Origin: Coccinella septempunctata
Taxonomy: Eukaryota; Arthropoda; Insecta; Coleoptera; Coccinellidae
DNA length: 64,000 nt
Direction of reading: 5' to 3'
Assembly: GCF_907165205.1 (NCBI RefSeq)
Contig: NC_058191.1
Location: 374,501 to 438,500, forward strand
Notes under the pieces: model-generated
Told to the model about the DNA's origin: nothing
Seen by the model: the letters and a program-made list of their open reading frames with translations, nothing else
The model's database searches: none
Translations under genes and position numbers: made by a program
Part shown: positions 13,303 to 23,830 of the stretch, piece after piece
Layout of the letters: every line of letters starts with the position of its first letter
Position numbering within the stretch: position 1 is the first letter of the stretch

Positions 13303-14027
13303 TTACTTAAGGTTTGCCACATCTAGTAAAGGATCTGCCATATCAAAAATATTATAATACTTAGAACTCCTTTTTGCAATGTCTGTAGGAGTATCATTCG
13401 AATTATTCAATTTATTGGGTTTTATGTAAGGATGCAGTAGAAGAACTTGTGCCAAATCATAATCTGCCCCATGTGCGGCAGCTATATGCAGTGGAGTTTG
13501 ACCTTTAAAACATCAGAGTAAAATGAGAAGAATCATTCTGTTCAATTCAAAGCTAACGAATAAATTAATCGATTGCTTACCACCTTCAGATTCAGCATTA
13601 ACCTCTGCACCAAACTGAATAAGAGTTACACCTGATTCTTTGTGATTCCAATGACAACATGAATGAAGTGGTTCCCATTTCACGTCGGTTTTAGCACCTA
13701 TATCAGCTCCCTTCTGAAGTAAAAATCTAACTATGTCAACGTGATTAGCGTAGCAAGCCCTATGTAGAGGGGTATAACCATCTTTATCGGTTATATTTAT
13801 TAATGCTGGATTAACTTTTAGCAGAGCTTTAATTCTCTCTAACTTTCCATCCTCAGCTGCTTTCATGAAGCTCTTTTCCGTTTTCTCTGGAAATTTATTG
13901 AATATGGAGCTTTCAGACAGTGTTTGAATATGTTTTTATCCTGACTACCTTCTGGGTTTCTATTAGAATCTATGTCATTTAAGTCATCTTCCCAGCCACT
14001 AACAAGAAATCGGCCATCATCAACCAT
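13303..14027 (-). CDS. ANKRD49: Ankyrin repeat domain-containing protein 49
   Basis: Three coding exons on the minus strand: 13949-14027, 13581-13886 and 13302/13303-13502, with a 62 bp first intron, giving 194 aa. After a short acidic N-terminus (SGWEDDLND) come ankyrin repeats: DKDGYTPLHRACYANHVDIV, a second with WEPLHSCCHWNH, and a third with GGQTPLHIAAAHG, then a C-terminal NDTPTDIAKRSSKYYNIFD. The order, the LHSCCHWNH motif and the C-terminal DIA-R-S-YY block match ANKRD49, a small conserved ankyrin protein of poorly known function (nuclear/germline roles proposed in mammals). It starts 392 bp from the clathrin light chain gene, head to head. The last splice could shift, because CTTAAGTAAGT also looks like a donor. 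Confidence 0.88.
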
Positions 14028-14419
14028 GATGTTTTCCAATAAAAATTCTCAAAGGCGATTTTAATTTTTTTGAAAAAATAATAACATATGAGACCACAAA
14101 TTTAATTTGCGCATCTACAGATGCGTCAAGTGAAAGCACAGATTGCGAGATTTACTCACTGACCATCATACTTCAATTATAACCAATTTTTTCAAATTAT
14201 TTGTAATGAGTTTCCGAATTTGAGTGCTTCACTGTTGCTTCAGTAAAGAATTATATTATAAATGTCATTAAAACTGTTCTCAAAAATTATTTTTGTTGTT
14301 TTAGAACTTGGAACGCGCCTAAAAAAAATCGACGTCAGCTGTGCGAAGACGTCAGTGTCATAGTTGTCAGCCTCACAATTTTAATTGAATTTTCAAACAA
14401 AAATTACAGCTTTTATAAA
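14028..14419. promoter_or_regulatory. Divergent promoter region ANKRD49 / clathrin light chain
   Basis: 392 bp between two start codons on opposite strands. It must hold both 5' UTRs and probably a shared bidirectional promoter. No TATA box is obvious. Inference from gene arrangement only. Confidence 0.5.
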
Positions 14420-17400
14420 ATGGATAACTTTGATAATTTCGATAAAGAAGTAGATCCTGCAGCTGAATTCTTATCCAGAGAACAAAATGAACTTGCTGGA
14501 CTTGAAGATGAAGTGAAGCCCGCTGTACAATTTATCCCTCAAGTAAATGGAGGTAAGCCTTTGAGTAAGGGGCGTCTCACATTTTCACCTGCCAACAGCA
14601 TGTCGAATTAATTCAAATATGTGCATTACTGCGTTATGTATTATTGATTGTTCCAGGTCTTTTAATATGTAGCATGATATCTGTGAATTCTATTAAACGG
14701 GCACAAAATGCATTCATTAGTATTGAATCGTTAAGTACTGACATACCATCATCCTTTTAAGTAAATAAAGATTTATCCTCCTTGAAGACATTGTATCAGC
14801 TACTAACTTCATCGAGGATAGAGTTCTGTTAAATACAATTTCTTCAAAGAATCTCTGTTTTATACTTAAGAAAATAAATAAGGAAAACTTGCCTTTTCAT
14901 ACATTCTGTGCCTCGTTCTTATGTAGCTTTTCACTATCATTTTGATTTGCTTTGTATATGTAGATGAACCGACCAATTCTGCCAGCAGTTTCGAAATTAT
15001 CGAGGGAAATGAACAAGATGGTTTTGAAATTTTGAAACAAACTGATGGTAAGTCATGTCTTTCTTGTCCAAAGCATTGATTTTATTCAAATATGATATGT
15101 ATGAAATTTGTATGATTATAGCATGAATGTCAAAATGGGAATAAAATATTCTGCCGCTTAATTGTTTAAAGTACTTTTTGGCACTGTATGAGGTTGTTAA
15201 TTATCTTTGATTTTATTTCCAACAGATCATCTTAAGACCTTGAATGGATCATCTAGAGGAGGTAAGTATATCCTATTACTATTTTAACTTCATTTTTTGG
15301 AAGGTGTTTCAATCTACATATTTCAAATTTGGTTCTGAAATGTCAGAAGTTCAAATTTTGAGCCAACAATGATCTTGAAAAATTCAGTGGACTGAGATTC
15401 GAAATCCATTTTGTCCAGTCATCCTTTTGATCTAACTTCCAGAGGAAAATAGCTAGGGAGTATCCATTATTCGTGACTAGTCTCTCTTAACAAGTGTAGG
15501 GGATAAGCCAAAGAAACAGGAAATTTGAAACAAGCAAATCAATTCTTTAATACCAAATACACCAAATATTTTTTCTTGATTAATTTATTAATTTAAAAAA
15601 AATTCCAGCATCGCCTATACCTGTGGCCAGAGAGGAGCCCGAGAAAATTAGGAAATGGCGTGAAGAACAAATAAAGAGACTTGAAGAGAAAGGTACATAT
15701 TTGTAATTATTTAGCGCGAAAATTTTAATGATTTATTTCTCAATTATTCAGATGCCGAAGAAGAAAAGAAAAAACAGGAACTCAGAGAAATTGCCAAAAA
15801 GGAACTTGAAGATTGGTACAAAAATCACGAGGAGACAATTGCCAAAACTAAAGCGGCCAACAGGTAATTTGTTGAATTTTTTGAGGGAATTGACTGAAAA
15901 TTTTGGAGATTGGTGTCGGGTTCTAATTTCAGTAGAACTTATTTGTTGTTGATAATTTCATCATATTATTTTTTCCTCTTGTCTCTGTATGCAGGTTCAA
16001 AGCATTTTCATATCTGCAATGAAAATACAATTATTTGTATTATCCATTTTATTTATTTATCCTTTTATTTCTCTGGATATTTGGCTATATAACCTTTTTC
16101 TATTCTGATCAGAATTCATATTAATATTTAACTCTTTTTCAATGCTACTAGGGATGCTGCAAAGTAAGTTTGTATTTTTGAAAAATGCTTTATATCACCG
16201 AGGCATTGCTTATAAACTGTGAACACGCTTTATACATTTATCATGAAAGAAATACTATAAAAAAAAAGCTGTGAGTTTATCAGAATATACGGGGTGCCTC
16301 ACGAAAAGTGTCCATCAAATGAGATCCTCTTCTGATAAGTGAAAGTTCAAAGTGGGGTTGAAATTTTGTGGAGGATCCAAAAATGTGCAAAAATATAGGG
16401 AGTCTTATTTATCTGATATAACAAAGTTTGGTTGAACCTTCAGAATAACAGTCAGTAACACCGAGATGAGAATTCTTTAGTTGAAAGGTCTGGGCCATTC
16501 GTTATGATCGACAAATTTTCAGAATAATTTCTTATTCTAGAACTAGATACTTCTAGTCGGCAAATTTGCTTGAAACATCCTGAGTGAATTTAAAAGCACT
16601 CTTCAAATTCAGTAATTTATATTTTAGTGATGAAAATTGCATCAATTTTGATAATCCACACTACTTGAAAACAAAAATTTTTGTACCACCATTTCTTATT
16701 GATATAATATTCATTGTTAGTTTTATATCAGAATGACATTGTTCTTTTGAAAAAATATCAAGATCATGAACGAAGGGCTCGAGGTAAATCGTAATTAGTG
16801 TATGAATATGATTCACCCTGATGACAGCACTTCTGATATTCTCTAATAGATGTAATTGCACTTAAAAAATGCGTTGATCTAAAGTGAATTGAAAATTATA
16901 CAGGTTGAGTGAAGAAGAATGGGTGAATGCTGAACTGGAGATAATAAAAAAAATAATGCGCTATGGTGAACTTCAATTTAGACTACTGTGTTTCGATGGT
17001 ACATATAACTGATTCATTAGTATTTTCATGAATCATGGACGCTCAGAAATATGTTGATAAAGTTATCAACAGAGACAGTCTCACAATCTCACGCATTTTT
17101 TGGCGAAAATTTCTATTTCTGCGTGATATTGCACTGCCACATAGATCCCACCAGATAATAGGGAATACTCCTTCTGACGAAAATGATGTATTTTTTATGA
17201 AATATCTTGAAAGGTCATATGTATTTTGAAATAACCATTTCAACCGTTTCCCAAAAAACAATTATTTTAAGCACTTAAAAATGAAAAATAAAAATGGGTA
17301 TTTAAAGTTTAAAGCGTTTTGTGAGAATTGCACAAGTTGGCAACATCGACTGAAATACGCCTTGATAATAAAGGACAACAAATGCATTATCTTGATGATA

Positions 17401-18890
17401 TAGACAAAGATGGCTGTCTATGAAGTCTGCGACGAACGAGGAAAGTCGTAAAATTTTATGGGATTTTTATGGCAGGTTGCAGTTGAAGCTCGCCAGTAAG
17501 TACGCGCCTGTAGATGTTATTTTATAAACAATCTGATCGGACATTGTTTTTTTCATTGTCTAGTAGGCGCTGTTGCCAAATTGTAAACTTGAAACCAAGC
17601 GATTTAAATTTTAAAACCCCATATTTGAAGGATGATTTTGAATAGTTTCCGCGGTGCATTTGAGAAATTCATGAATGAAACTCATAATTATTCAGTTTAA
17701 ACTTGCATATGCAGTGATAACCCAAATTGAGGAGAATTACCCATTTTTGCTAGAAAAAAACATGGTATTCCACATCTGTCATTACCTTCAAGATCCCCTG
17801 GCGTAAATCCAATCGAGCACGTTTGGGACCAAATCACAAATAGGCCTTTGATGCCCTCAACCACAAATAGAGATGCTAGCTCTGAGATCTTTTGTTACAA
17901 CTTCGGCAATAATTTGAACAAGACTTGGTGAAAAGCAGGCAGAAAAGATGCCAACCAGTTATCGACGAAAGTGGCATACTTTGTATTGTGGGCGAATAGA
18001 ATTATAATTTTTAGAAATTTTCAGAATTTCGTTGAATTTTATACTTTTGTATTGAATGTTTGGTATTTTTGGTACTGAAAATATGACATTTTTTCAACAA
18101 GTTAAATTCCTAAACTTATGATGTACCGGGTGAGTCTTTAACTTCTACAAATATTTTAAAAGTAGATTTTTGGGGTAAAAAAAACAGTTTTTTTCCTATA
18201 CCATTTTTTCTGATAAAAAGATATAGCCATTTTAAGTTTTCATAATGAGCTGTGCCACCCTTGGTAAAACAATATCTTCAAATAACTAACTAAATAACTA
18301 ATACTAATACTAATAACTAAATAATAATAACTAATAAAAAGAATTTACCAAAGTACCCAATTTTCCGAATTTCACAGATATTTTTTATTTCTCCCAAAAA
18401 AATTACATTTTATGGTTTTTCAACAGCCTGAATCTTTAAAACCCAGCCGATTCTGAAAAAATGGAGAAGGAAAAAAGCGTTTCTTTTGACCTCAAGAATC
18501 TACTGTTAAAATATTTGTACGAGTCTAAGACTCACTCTGTATAATATTAATTGATCTAACAAATTTTTTCTAATATAATTATTTTCATGTATATCTCCAG
18601 TTAAGTGTTAACTCATTCTTTATTATCTATCCTGTAAGCTTGCTATACTAGAAATAGCACTTATCAGCATTAGACTGGCCTACGATACCAAATCATATGT
18701 CTCTTTTACCAGGAATGCTGAAAAACAGTTCGTGTCTGAGGAGAACGATATAGTACCTGGCACAGAATGGGAAAGGATTGCGAAATTGTGCGATTTCAAT
18801 CCGAAAGCTAAGCAAGGTAACAAAGACGTCTCAAGAATGAGGTCTCTTATTCTTCAGATGAAACAGAATCCAATTCAGTCCTCTGCCTAG
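14420..18890 (+). CDS. Clc: Clathrin light chain
   Basis: Six coding exons: 14420-14552, 14964-15047, 15226-15261, 15609-15692, 15752-15863, 18713-18890, all in phase, giving 208 aa. Clathrin light chain binds the heavy-chain triskelion hub and tunes coated-vesicle assembly in endocytosis. Landmarks: acidic N-terminus, the conserved EIIEGNEQDGFEIL-like acidic block in exon 2, REEPEKIRKWREEQIKRLEEKD leading into the heavy-chain-binding coiled coil (exons 4-5, ending AKTKAANR), and the diagnostic C-terminus PGTEWERIAKLCDFNPK then KDVSRMRSLI. The 2.85 kb intron 5, at the position where vertebrate genes carry neuronal cassette exons, contains a possible 12 bp micro-exon (16152-16163), a Tc1-like transposase scrap and a foldback repeat. 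Confidence 0.95.
16152..16163 (+). other. Candidate 12 bp cassette micro-exon of clathrin light chain
   Basis: GGATGCTGCAAA is preceded by a pyrimidine-containing tract ending in TAG and followed by GTAAGT. Included between exons 5 and 6 it adds exactly four residues (R-DAA-K context) in frame. Speculative without transcripts. Confidence 0.35.
17740..17931 (+). pseudogene. Tc1/mariner transposase C-terminal scrap
   Basis: Inside clathrin light chain intron 5, the frame reads LPSRSPGVNPIEHVWDQI, the last catalytic segment of Tc1-like DDE transposases (normally SPDLNPIEHLWD), then runs to a stop. The first two catalytic aspartates are absent, so this is a dead fragment. Confidence 0.75.
18124..18541. 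mobile_element. Foldback repeat, family A copy
   Basis: The two ends are inverted copies: taccgggtgagtctttaa at the left, and the complement ending in gagtctaagactcactctgta at the right, with an internal block (aaaagcgtttcttttgacctc) shared with copies at 55165-55737 and 28000-28141. Lies in clathrin light chain intron 5. No coding content. Confidence 0.75.
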
Positions 18891-19218
18891 ACCAGTATTC
18901 CATTTATTAAGACACAATATGATATCTGAAGAATTGAAATGCTTTAAAGTCGTGTTATATGATATCCGTAGGCAATTTTGTTTCCTCTTGGGATGTGAAA
19001 AATTATCAGAGATTGAAAATTTTAAATGAAAACCATAATTAAGTAGAATATATTATTTGATATTTTTTTCATACAGTTTTCTTAATATAGTCAAGATTAA
19101 AAAATATTTTAAATTCTGAAGAACGATAATTTGAGTTAAAAAAATATATATTTGTTATGTATAAATAGTGAAAACACATTTTTTTTTGTATAATGCATGT
19201 ACTAGGAATAAAATGAAT

Positions 19219-21193
19219 TTACCAAGATACGGTCCATGTTAATTGTTTCAAGTTCTTTAAGTTGCTCTGTTCTAGATACAGCATTGCCATATCTGCAAAG
19301 TGGGATAAAATTAGGCATTTTTTTCTTATATATCTCATGAAAAATTTCCATTTTATTGCTACTTCTAAAGTAGTGTGTGAAGTAACCAATAATACACTGT
19401 TCAAAAATCGAGTGTGCATATGGGTTAACCTTTCGGATAAAACAACAGTATGAAAGAATATTTTAGATCAACAATATAGGAAAAAAATGAACAAATTCTG
19501 CAGTACAAAAAGTAGGTTTTCTCTCGAATATCCATTTCAATTTTTGAGCAGTAAATTTTTATGACTAATAAAGTGCAAATATTTTGTGGGAAATATCAGG
19601 CAATCAAAAACATTTGTGATAAACTTTTTAGGAGAAAAATAGGTGCAAACCTATAAAGGACATGCATTTTCATTGAGAATTAGGCATACTTTTTCTCCCT
19701 TTTCAAGGTCCTACAAACGTGAATACTATGGAGAAATGTGAACACATAATATTGTACTAAATTTTATTATTTTCCAAAATGCAAGATAGATCACTTTGAG
19801 TGACAAAAATATAAAACGAATAAAACAAACACACTGTTTTGAGGTTTCAAACGTCATATACAAGAGGATATACTCGGAGATCTTACCTTCTGAACAACTA
19901 CAGTTATAAAAAACAAATATTTCCAAATCGGGACAATATCTTGGAACTTCCCGCAAACCAATAATATTTATATGGAGACAATTGTCCAATACAAGTTCTT
20001 TCAACCTACGTCCATTAGGTCCTTTGATGAAATTTATCAAACCATCATTGGTTATCTAAAATGTTGATGCTGAGAAATTCATTCTACACTTCTACATCAT
20101 AAATAATTTTTAGTTCTTCAGTATTTTGTAGATTTTTTCATGGGAAATAATTTTCTTGGTTTTGGTTCATTATTTGCAATACTGAACCTTACCACAAGTT
20201 TTTTGAAAACTTGCTGAAGATGAGTCAATAAAATTTGGTAAAAAATAAAGATTTCAAAATAACAGCTGGGTGTTCAATGTTTTTCCATGATTGTTTCCAG
20301 CATCTTAATCAGATATTTATATCAAGTAACTCATTTTTACTCTGAGGAATTTTTCTGTTATTCATGATATTGCTCAAACCGAGGAGATATATCTCCTATA
20401 TCTCCTTGGTTCAAACCTAGCCTTTAAAATAGGACAGCGTTGAAGCAAAAAATACCCATAACACATATGAATATTGTTTAAAAGTTTAACTTATTGAACA
20501 TAAGATCCAACACACATTTTCTCACCTTAGTTTTAGAAAGGGTCACACCCTGCAAGCATTTTAAGGAGCAGAGAAAGTTTAGTCCCTCATCTGTTATTTC
20601 TCTACAACCTTTAACGTCAAGTGAATCAATTTTTTGACAATTTTCAGAAATACATTCTAATACTGAATCATCAACAATATCACAATTACGTAATTGTAAC
20701 CGCTGCAATTGGTTTTGACTTTTTAGGAAGTTAAGTAATTCTGAAAGAAGTTAATGTTGAGAATTTAAATTTTCATATTGAAATGAAGGTATACCTTGTT
20801 TACTTATATGATGGGTACCGTCATTAGTTAGATATATCCTCTGTAATCCTTTACAAGTGCTCAGGATTTGTAATACATCATCATCTACATCGGCAGATGT
20901 GAGGTCAATCATTTCAAGTTTAGGGTGAATTAATAATCTAAGAATATGTTTGAAATCGCTTTGTGCCCAGAAAGCATAACTTTTGGTCAAGCTTTTTATT
21001 AGTTCATCCTTAATTCTTGGTGGTAAATACTTTAAGGTATCATCTGTACAATAGGAACCGATATTCCTTACGATAATATCAAAACTCCTTCAAACAATTT
21101 TAGAAATTACTGTAGAATCAAAAGAGTAGAAAAACTTACATACAATGTGAAAAGGGAATTGATACTCCTACGCTTTTTAAATTTGCTCCACAT
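19219..21193 (-). CDS. AMN1: AMN1 homologue (leucine-rich repeat protein)
   Basis: Five coding exons on the minus strand: 21144-21193, 20795-21087, 20526-20740, 19887-20055, 19219-19292, in phase, giving 266 aa. The body is a string of cysteine-containing leucine-rich repeats of the F-box-LRR/AMN1 kind, for example LQRLQLRNCDIVDDSVL, IDSLDVKGCREITDEGL and LKELVLDNCLHINIIGLREV. No F-box is visible at the short N-terminus (MWSKFKKRRSINSLF), and the length fits AMN1 homologues (about 250-260 aa) rather than FBXL proteins. Yeast Amn1 antagonises mitotic exit; the metazoan role is little known. It is convergent with clathrin light chain, 329 bp apart. The first small exon and its splice are the least certain part. 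Confidence 0.8.
20374..20417. repeat. Micro-hairpin flanked by 7 bp direct repeats
   Basis: A 30 bp insert (20381-20410) reading GAGGAGATAT then ATCTCCT then ATATCTCCTTGGT folds on itself (one mismatch over a 14 bp stem if AACC is counted), and TCAAACC flanks it on both sides (20374-20380, 20411-20417). The GGAGATATAGGA core is shared with the hairpin at 32573-32633. It lies in an AMN1 intron. Confidence 0.6.
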
Positions 21194-21820
21194 TTTTGGG
21201 GAAATGAACTTGAGTTCTGTTCAAATGACAGCTACTTTTGTTTTTATCTAGGATACTGATAAAATTCACACTAACAATCGAATGAGAAATTTAGAACTCG
21301 AAAAATCCAAATAATAATTTGATATTCAGTTCATTTCCTTTTCCTATTTGTTTTTGATGTAGTTATTTTGATGCAAACAAAACAATGCATAATTTCTATG
21401 ATTAACCTCCTCAAGTGTCAAAATAAAACATAGAATTTAATTGTTTATGATATGGAGATCGCAATCAGGGGCTTGACACTTCCTTACCCCCACCCCAAAT
21501 ACGGTTTTTAGTTCTGCAATCAGTCGCTATGTGACTCTGCATACGAAAATATATATCATATTCTCCACAGATTACTGTATTCTGACATATTGGATTTGTG
21601 AATGCCAACAGTGTCAATGTCAATATGTTTTAATGCAAATTCTTGTTTACAAACGAGATCTTATACGAGAGTAAATTAAAAATACCCATTTATTGAACTC
21701 GACAGTCTTATCAGGAAATCGATTTTCGTGTAAGAAATGTTTGATTCAAAGAACCACGTAATTATAACATTAATCGTTTATACGTAAACCAATCCAACCA
21801 AACCCTTTAAAAATTGTGTT
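21194..21820. other. Gene-free stretch upstream of AMN1 and of the P-like remnant
   Basis: AT-rich, holding the presumed AMN1 promoter (minus strand). No other feature is supported. Confidence 0.45.
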
Positions 21821-21821
21821 A

Positions 21822-22560
21822 ATGGAAATGAAAGTCAAACTGTGTAGTCAGGTATTAAGCCACTCCGTGGGGTCAATGATGAAGCTCATTTCTCAATGGG
21901 GTAAGTTTTTTTTTCAAACATAATAATACAAAAATTTACTATTTTCCTTTTTAGAAATCAAGCATCCGCTTCAGCTTCCCAGAGAGGCTATCGACACTGC
22001 TGACTTTATACTATTCTTGGAAGAGTTATTTGATTCGTTGAATGTATCCAGAGCTTGGACATCCACTGCGAAACTCTTAAAAAAGACGGTTAGTATTCAA
22101 ACAGAACACAATGTTTGTCGGGAGCAGGCGATAAAAATTTTCAACAGTATTTCATTTTATTGCCCTCGAAAGAAAAGATCCATCGTGGTGCCCACTTTGA
22201 AGAATATAGTGACAACATTGAAAGCATTCCTTTACCTTAGGCAAAAACTGTTCACTGATTATCACTTTAAATATATTCTCACTGGGGCTTTCAATCAAGA
22301 TTGTTTAGAAAACCTTTTTGTGTACATTAGAGCACATGGAGTAAGGAATACTGACCCAAATGTTGAACACTTTATTTCATCATTCAAAACTATAGTTATT
22401 TAATTTTATGTCAGTGCATTCCTGGGGATCTAACTGTGAGGAAGATAAAACAGGGAGTCGTTGTTGAGAGACTTTGAAATCTTTCCTGCGGGAAAATATA
22501 AAATCCACATAGGTCTTTGGGCGACTTATTTTTTCTAAGCTTTGGCATGCTGTTTTTGAT
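21822..22560 (+). pseudogene. P-element-like (THAP9-like) transposase remnant
   Basis: The frame from 21828 reads MKVKLCSQVLSHSV, crosses a clean GT-AG intron (21901-21954), continues to FLEELFDSLNVSRAW, and reaches the family-diagnostic block FNQDCLENLFVYIRAHGVRN at about 22290-22355 before a stop at 22401. Past the stop, the expected next motif (HSWGSNCEED) appears in a different frame at about 22413-22450, and a further piece in yet another, so at least two frameshifts have occurred. The N-terminal THAP DNA-binding domain and the front of the catalytic core are missing. It is a degraded fragment rather than a domesticated gene, although the uninterrupted 5' part with its intron is notable. 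Confidence 0.8.
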
Positions 22561-23230
22561 TTCTATTGCCGACTCCCAACAAACATTGTGTCCTTTTTGG
22601 ATAATGTTGAAGATTTCTGAAGATATAATAATTTCAACCTCATTTCCTATGAACAATATTATTACTGTTTATTATAATTATTGTCTTACGAAGATATGTG
22701 ACCCTATTGACATTTTACCTCATATATTCATTGCCATAATTATAGCTTATGTATTTCCATATTTTTTTTTCCTGTGCTGGGTATATCAATATATGTATAT
22801 TTTTCATGACAAGTTTTATTTCTCCTTAAAATTAGCCCTAATAATCCATATTATTCTATCGACGTCTAAAATACCAGTGAATGGGCTAATTTAAATTTCG
22901 CGCCATGCGATTGCAGTTTCCTGTTATACCGACATTTCTCCCGGTTAGTTGGGTGGCAACCGTATGGGGGCGCTGAGGGCGGGATAAACTGTATTTTTCA
23001 TCGTAGAACGTGAGTGTCAGATCTATTCTACTCTGTAATCTGTGATCGCAATCATTGCTAGATAAAGATTAACGAATTGAAATGAATCTTATTGTATTTT
23101 AATCATTGGAACCTGGTTCTAGAAGAGACATATGATCTTATTAGCCAACAGTGGTATACTTACAAAGAAACAAAGTGTTCTTACACGTTGAAAAGGTGGG
23201 TATTTTTCACAATATAAATTGAGATGAGAT
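22561..23230. other. Gene-free stretch between P-like remnant and DPH4
   Basis: A plus-strand open frame (22517-22894) looks hydrophobic but overlaps the decayed transposase and has no family signal. Nothing else is supported. Confidence 0.45.
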
Positions 23231-23635
23231 TCATTTGAGAGATATATAATTGGAACATTCAGAACATTCTATTAAACAATCACTTTCAGTATATTCCTTA
23301 TGTATCTCATAGTAACTACCGCACCTACATGGATATAAAGAAATTGAATTTTCATCAAACACTAAATCTTCCTTTCTTAGTTCTGAATAGATTATTTCAT
23401 GTCTCATTTTGTTGCAAAATGCATTCGCATCATATTCTTCCCGTAGTTTAGGATCTCTCAGTACCTTCCATGCTTTATCTATCTCCAAGAATTTTTCTGA
23501 ACTCTGCCCTGTTCCAGAAGTTTTGTCTGGATGATGTATTTTCACTAGTTTCTGGTAATTATCTCTGAGTTGTTCATAAGTAGCATTGTTGTCACATTTT
23601 AATATCTCATAATAATTATTCTCACTATTCATCAT
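23231..23635 (-). CDS. DPH4: DPH4 / DNAJC24, diphthamide biosynthesis J-protein
   Basis: A single-exon gene of 134 aa. Residues 6-70 form a J domain with the HPD tripeptide (KIHHPDKTSG) and the usual FLEIDKAWKVLRDPKLREEYD helix. Residues about 80-134 form a CSL-type (DPH-type) zinc finger: the CRCG pair and the C-xx-C pair in IECSECS, with DLVFDEN before it. DPH4 delivers iron to DPH3 and works in the first step of diphthamide synthesis on elongation factor 2. Full length for the family. The start (Met-Met) is the first in frame. It faces the AGA gene head to head, 195 bp apart. Confidence 0.93.
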   Translation of the reverse strand: MMNSENNYYEILKCDNNATYEQLRDNYQKLVKIHHPDKTSGTGQSSEKFLEIDKAWKVLRDPKLREEYDANAFCNKMRHEIIYSELRKEDLVFDENSISLYPCRCGSYYEIHKEYTESDCLIECSECSNYISLK

Positions 23636-23830
23636 AACTGAAAATATAAAAAATACAATCTTTTTAGCGAAGACCCTTTAAGGTTATATTTACATGTCAA
23701 TTTTTTCAATTGTTGTTCTGTGATTGAAACTTCGAACACAGAATTCAAACAAATTAAGAAAAAGGAGTTGGTTCCAGAAGAAACTTTGGAATATCTAAAT
23801 TTTGTACATTTTTCAGCTATCATTTACGGG
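23636..23830. promoter_or_regulatory. Short divergent promoter region DPH4 / AGA
   Basis: Only 195 bp separate the two start codons, so one bidirectional promoter with very short 5' UTRs is likely. No core motif is clear. Confidence 0.5.

Noticed and set aside
16904..16922. Further candidate exon in clathrin light chain intron 5
   Set aside because: 19 bp between AG and GTGAAT breaks the reading frame.
17035..17261. Overlapping open frames on both strands in clathrin light chain intron 5
   Set aside because: No domain; not joined to the gene by in-phase splice sites.
22517..22894. 125-codon hydrophobic-looking plus frame
   Set aside because: Overlaps the decayed P-like transposase, with no family signal; AT-rich sequence readily gives hydrophobic frames.
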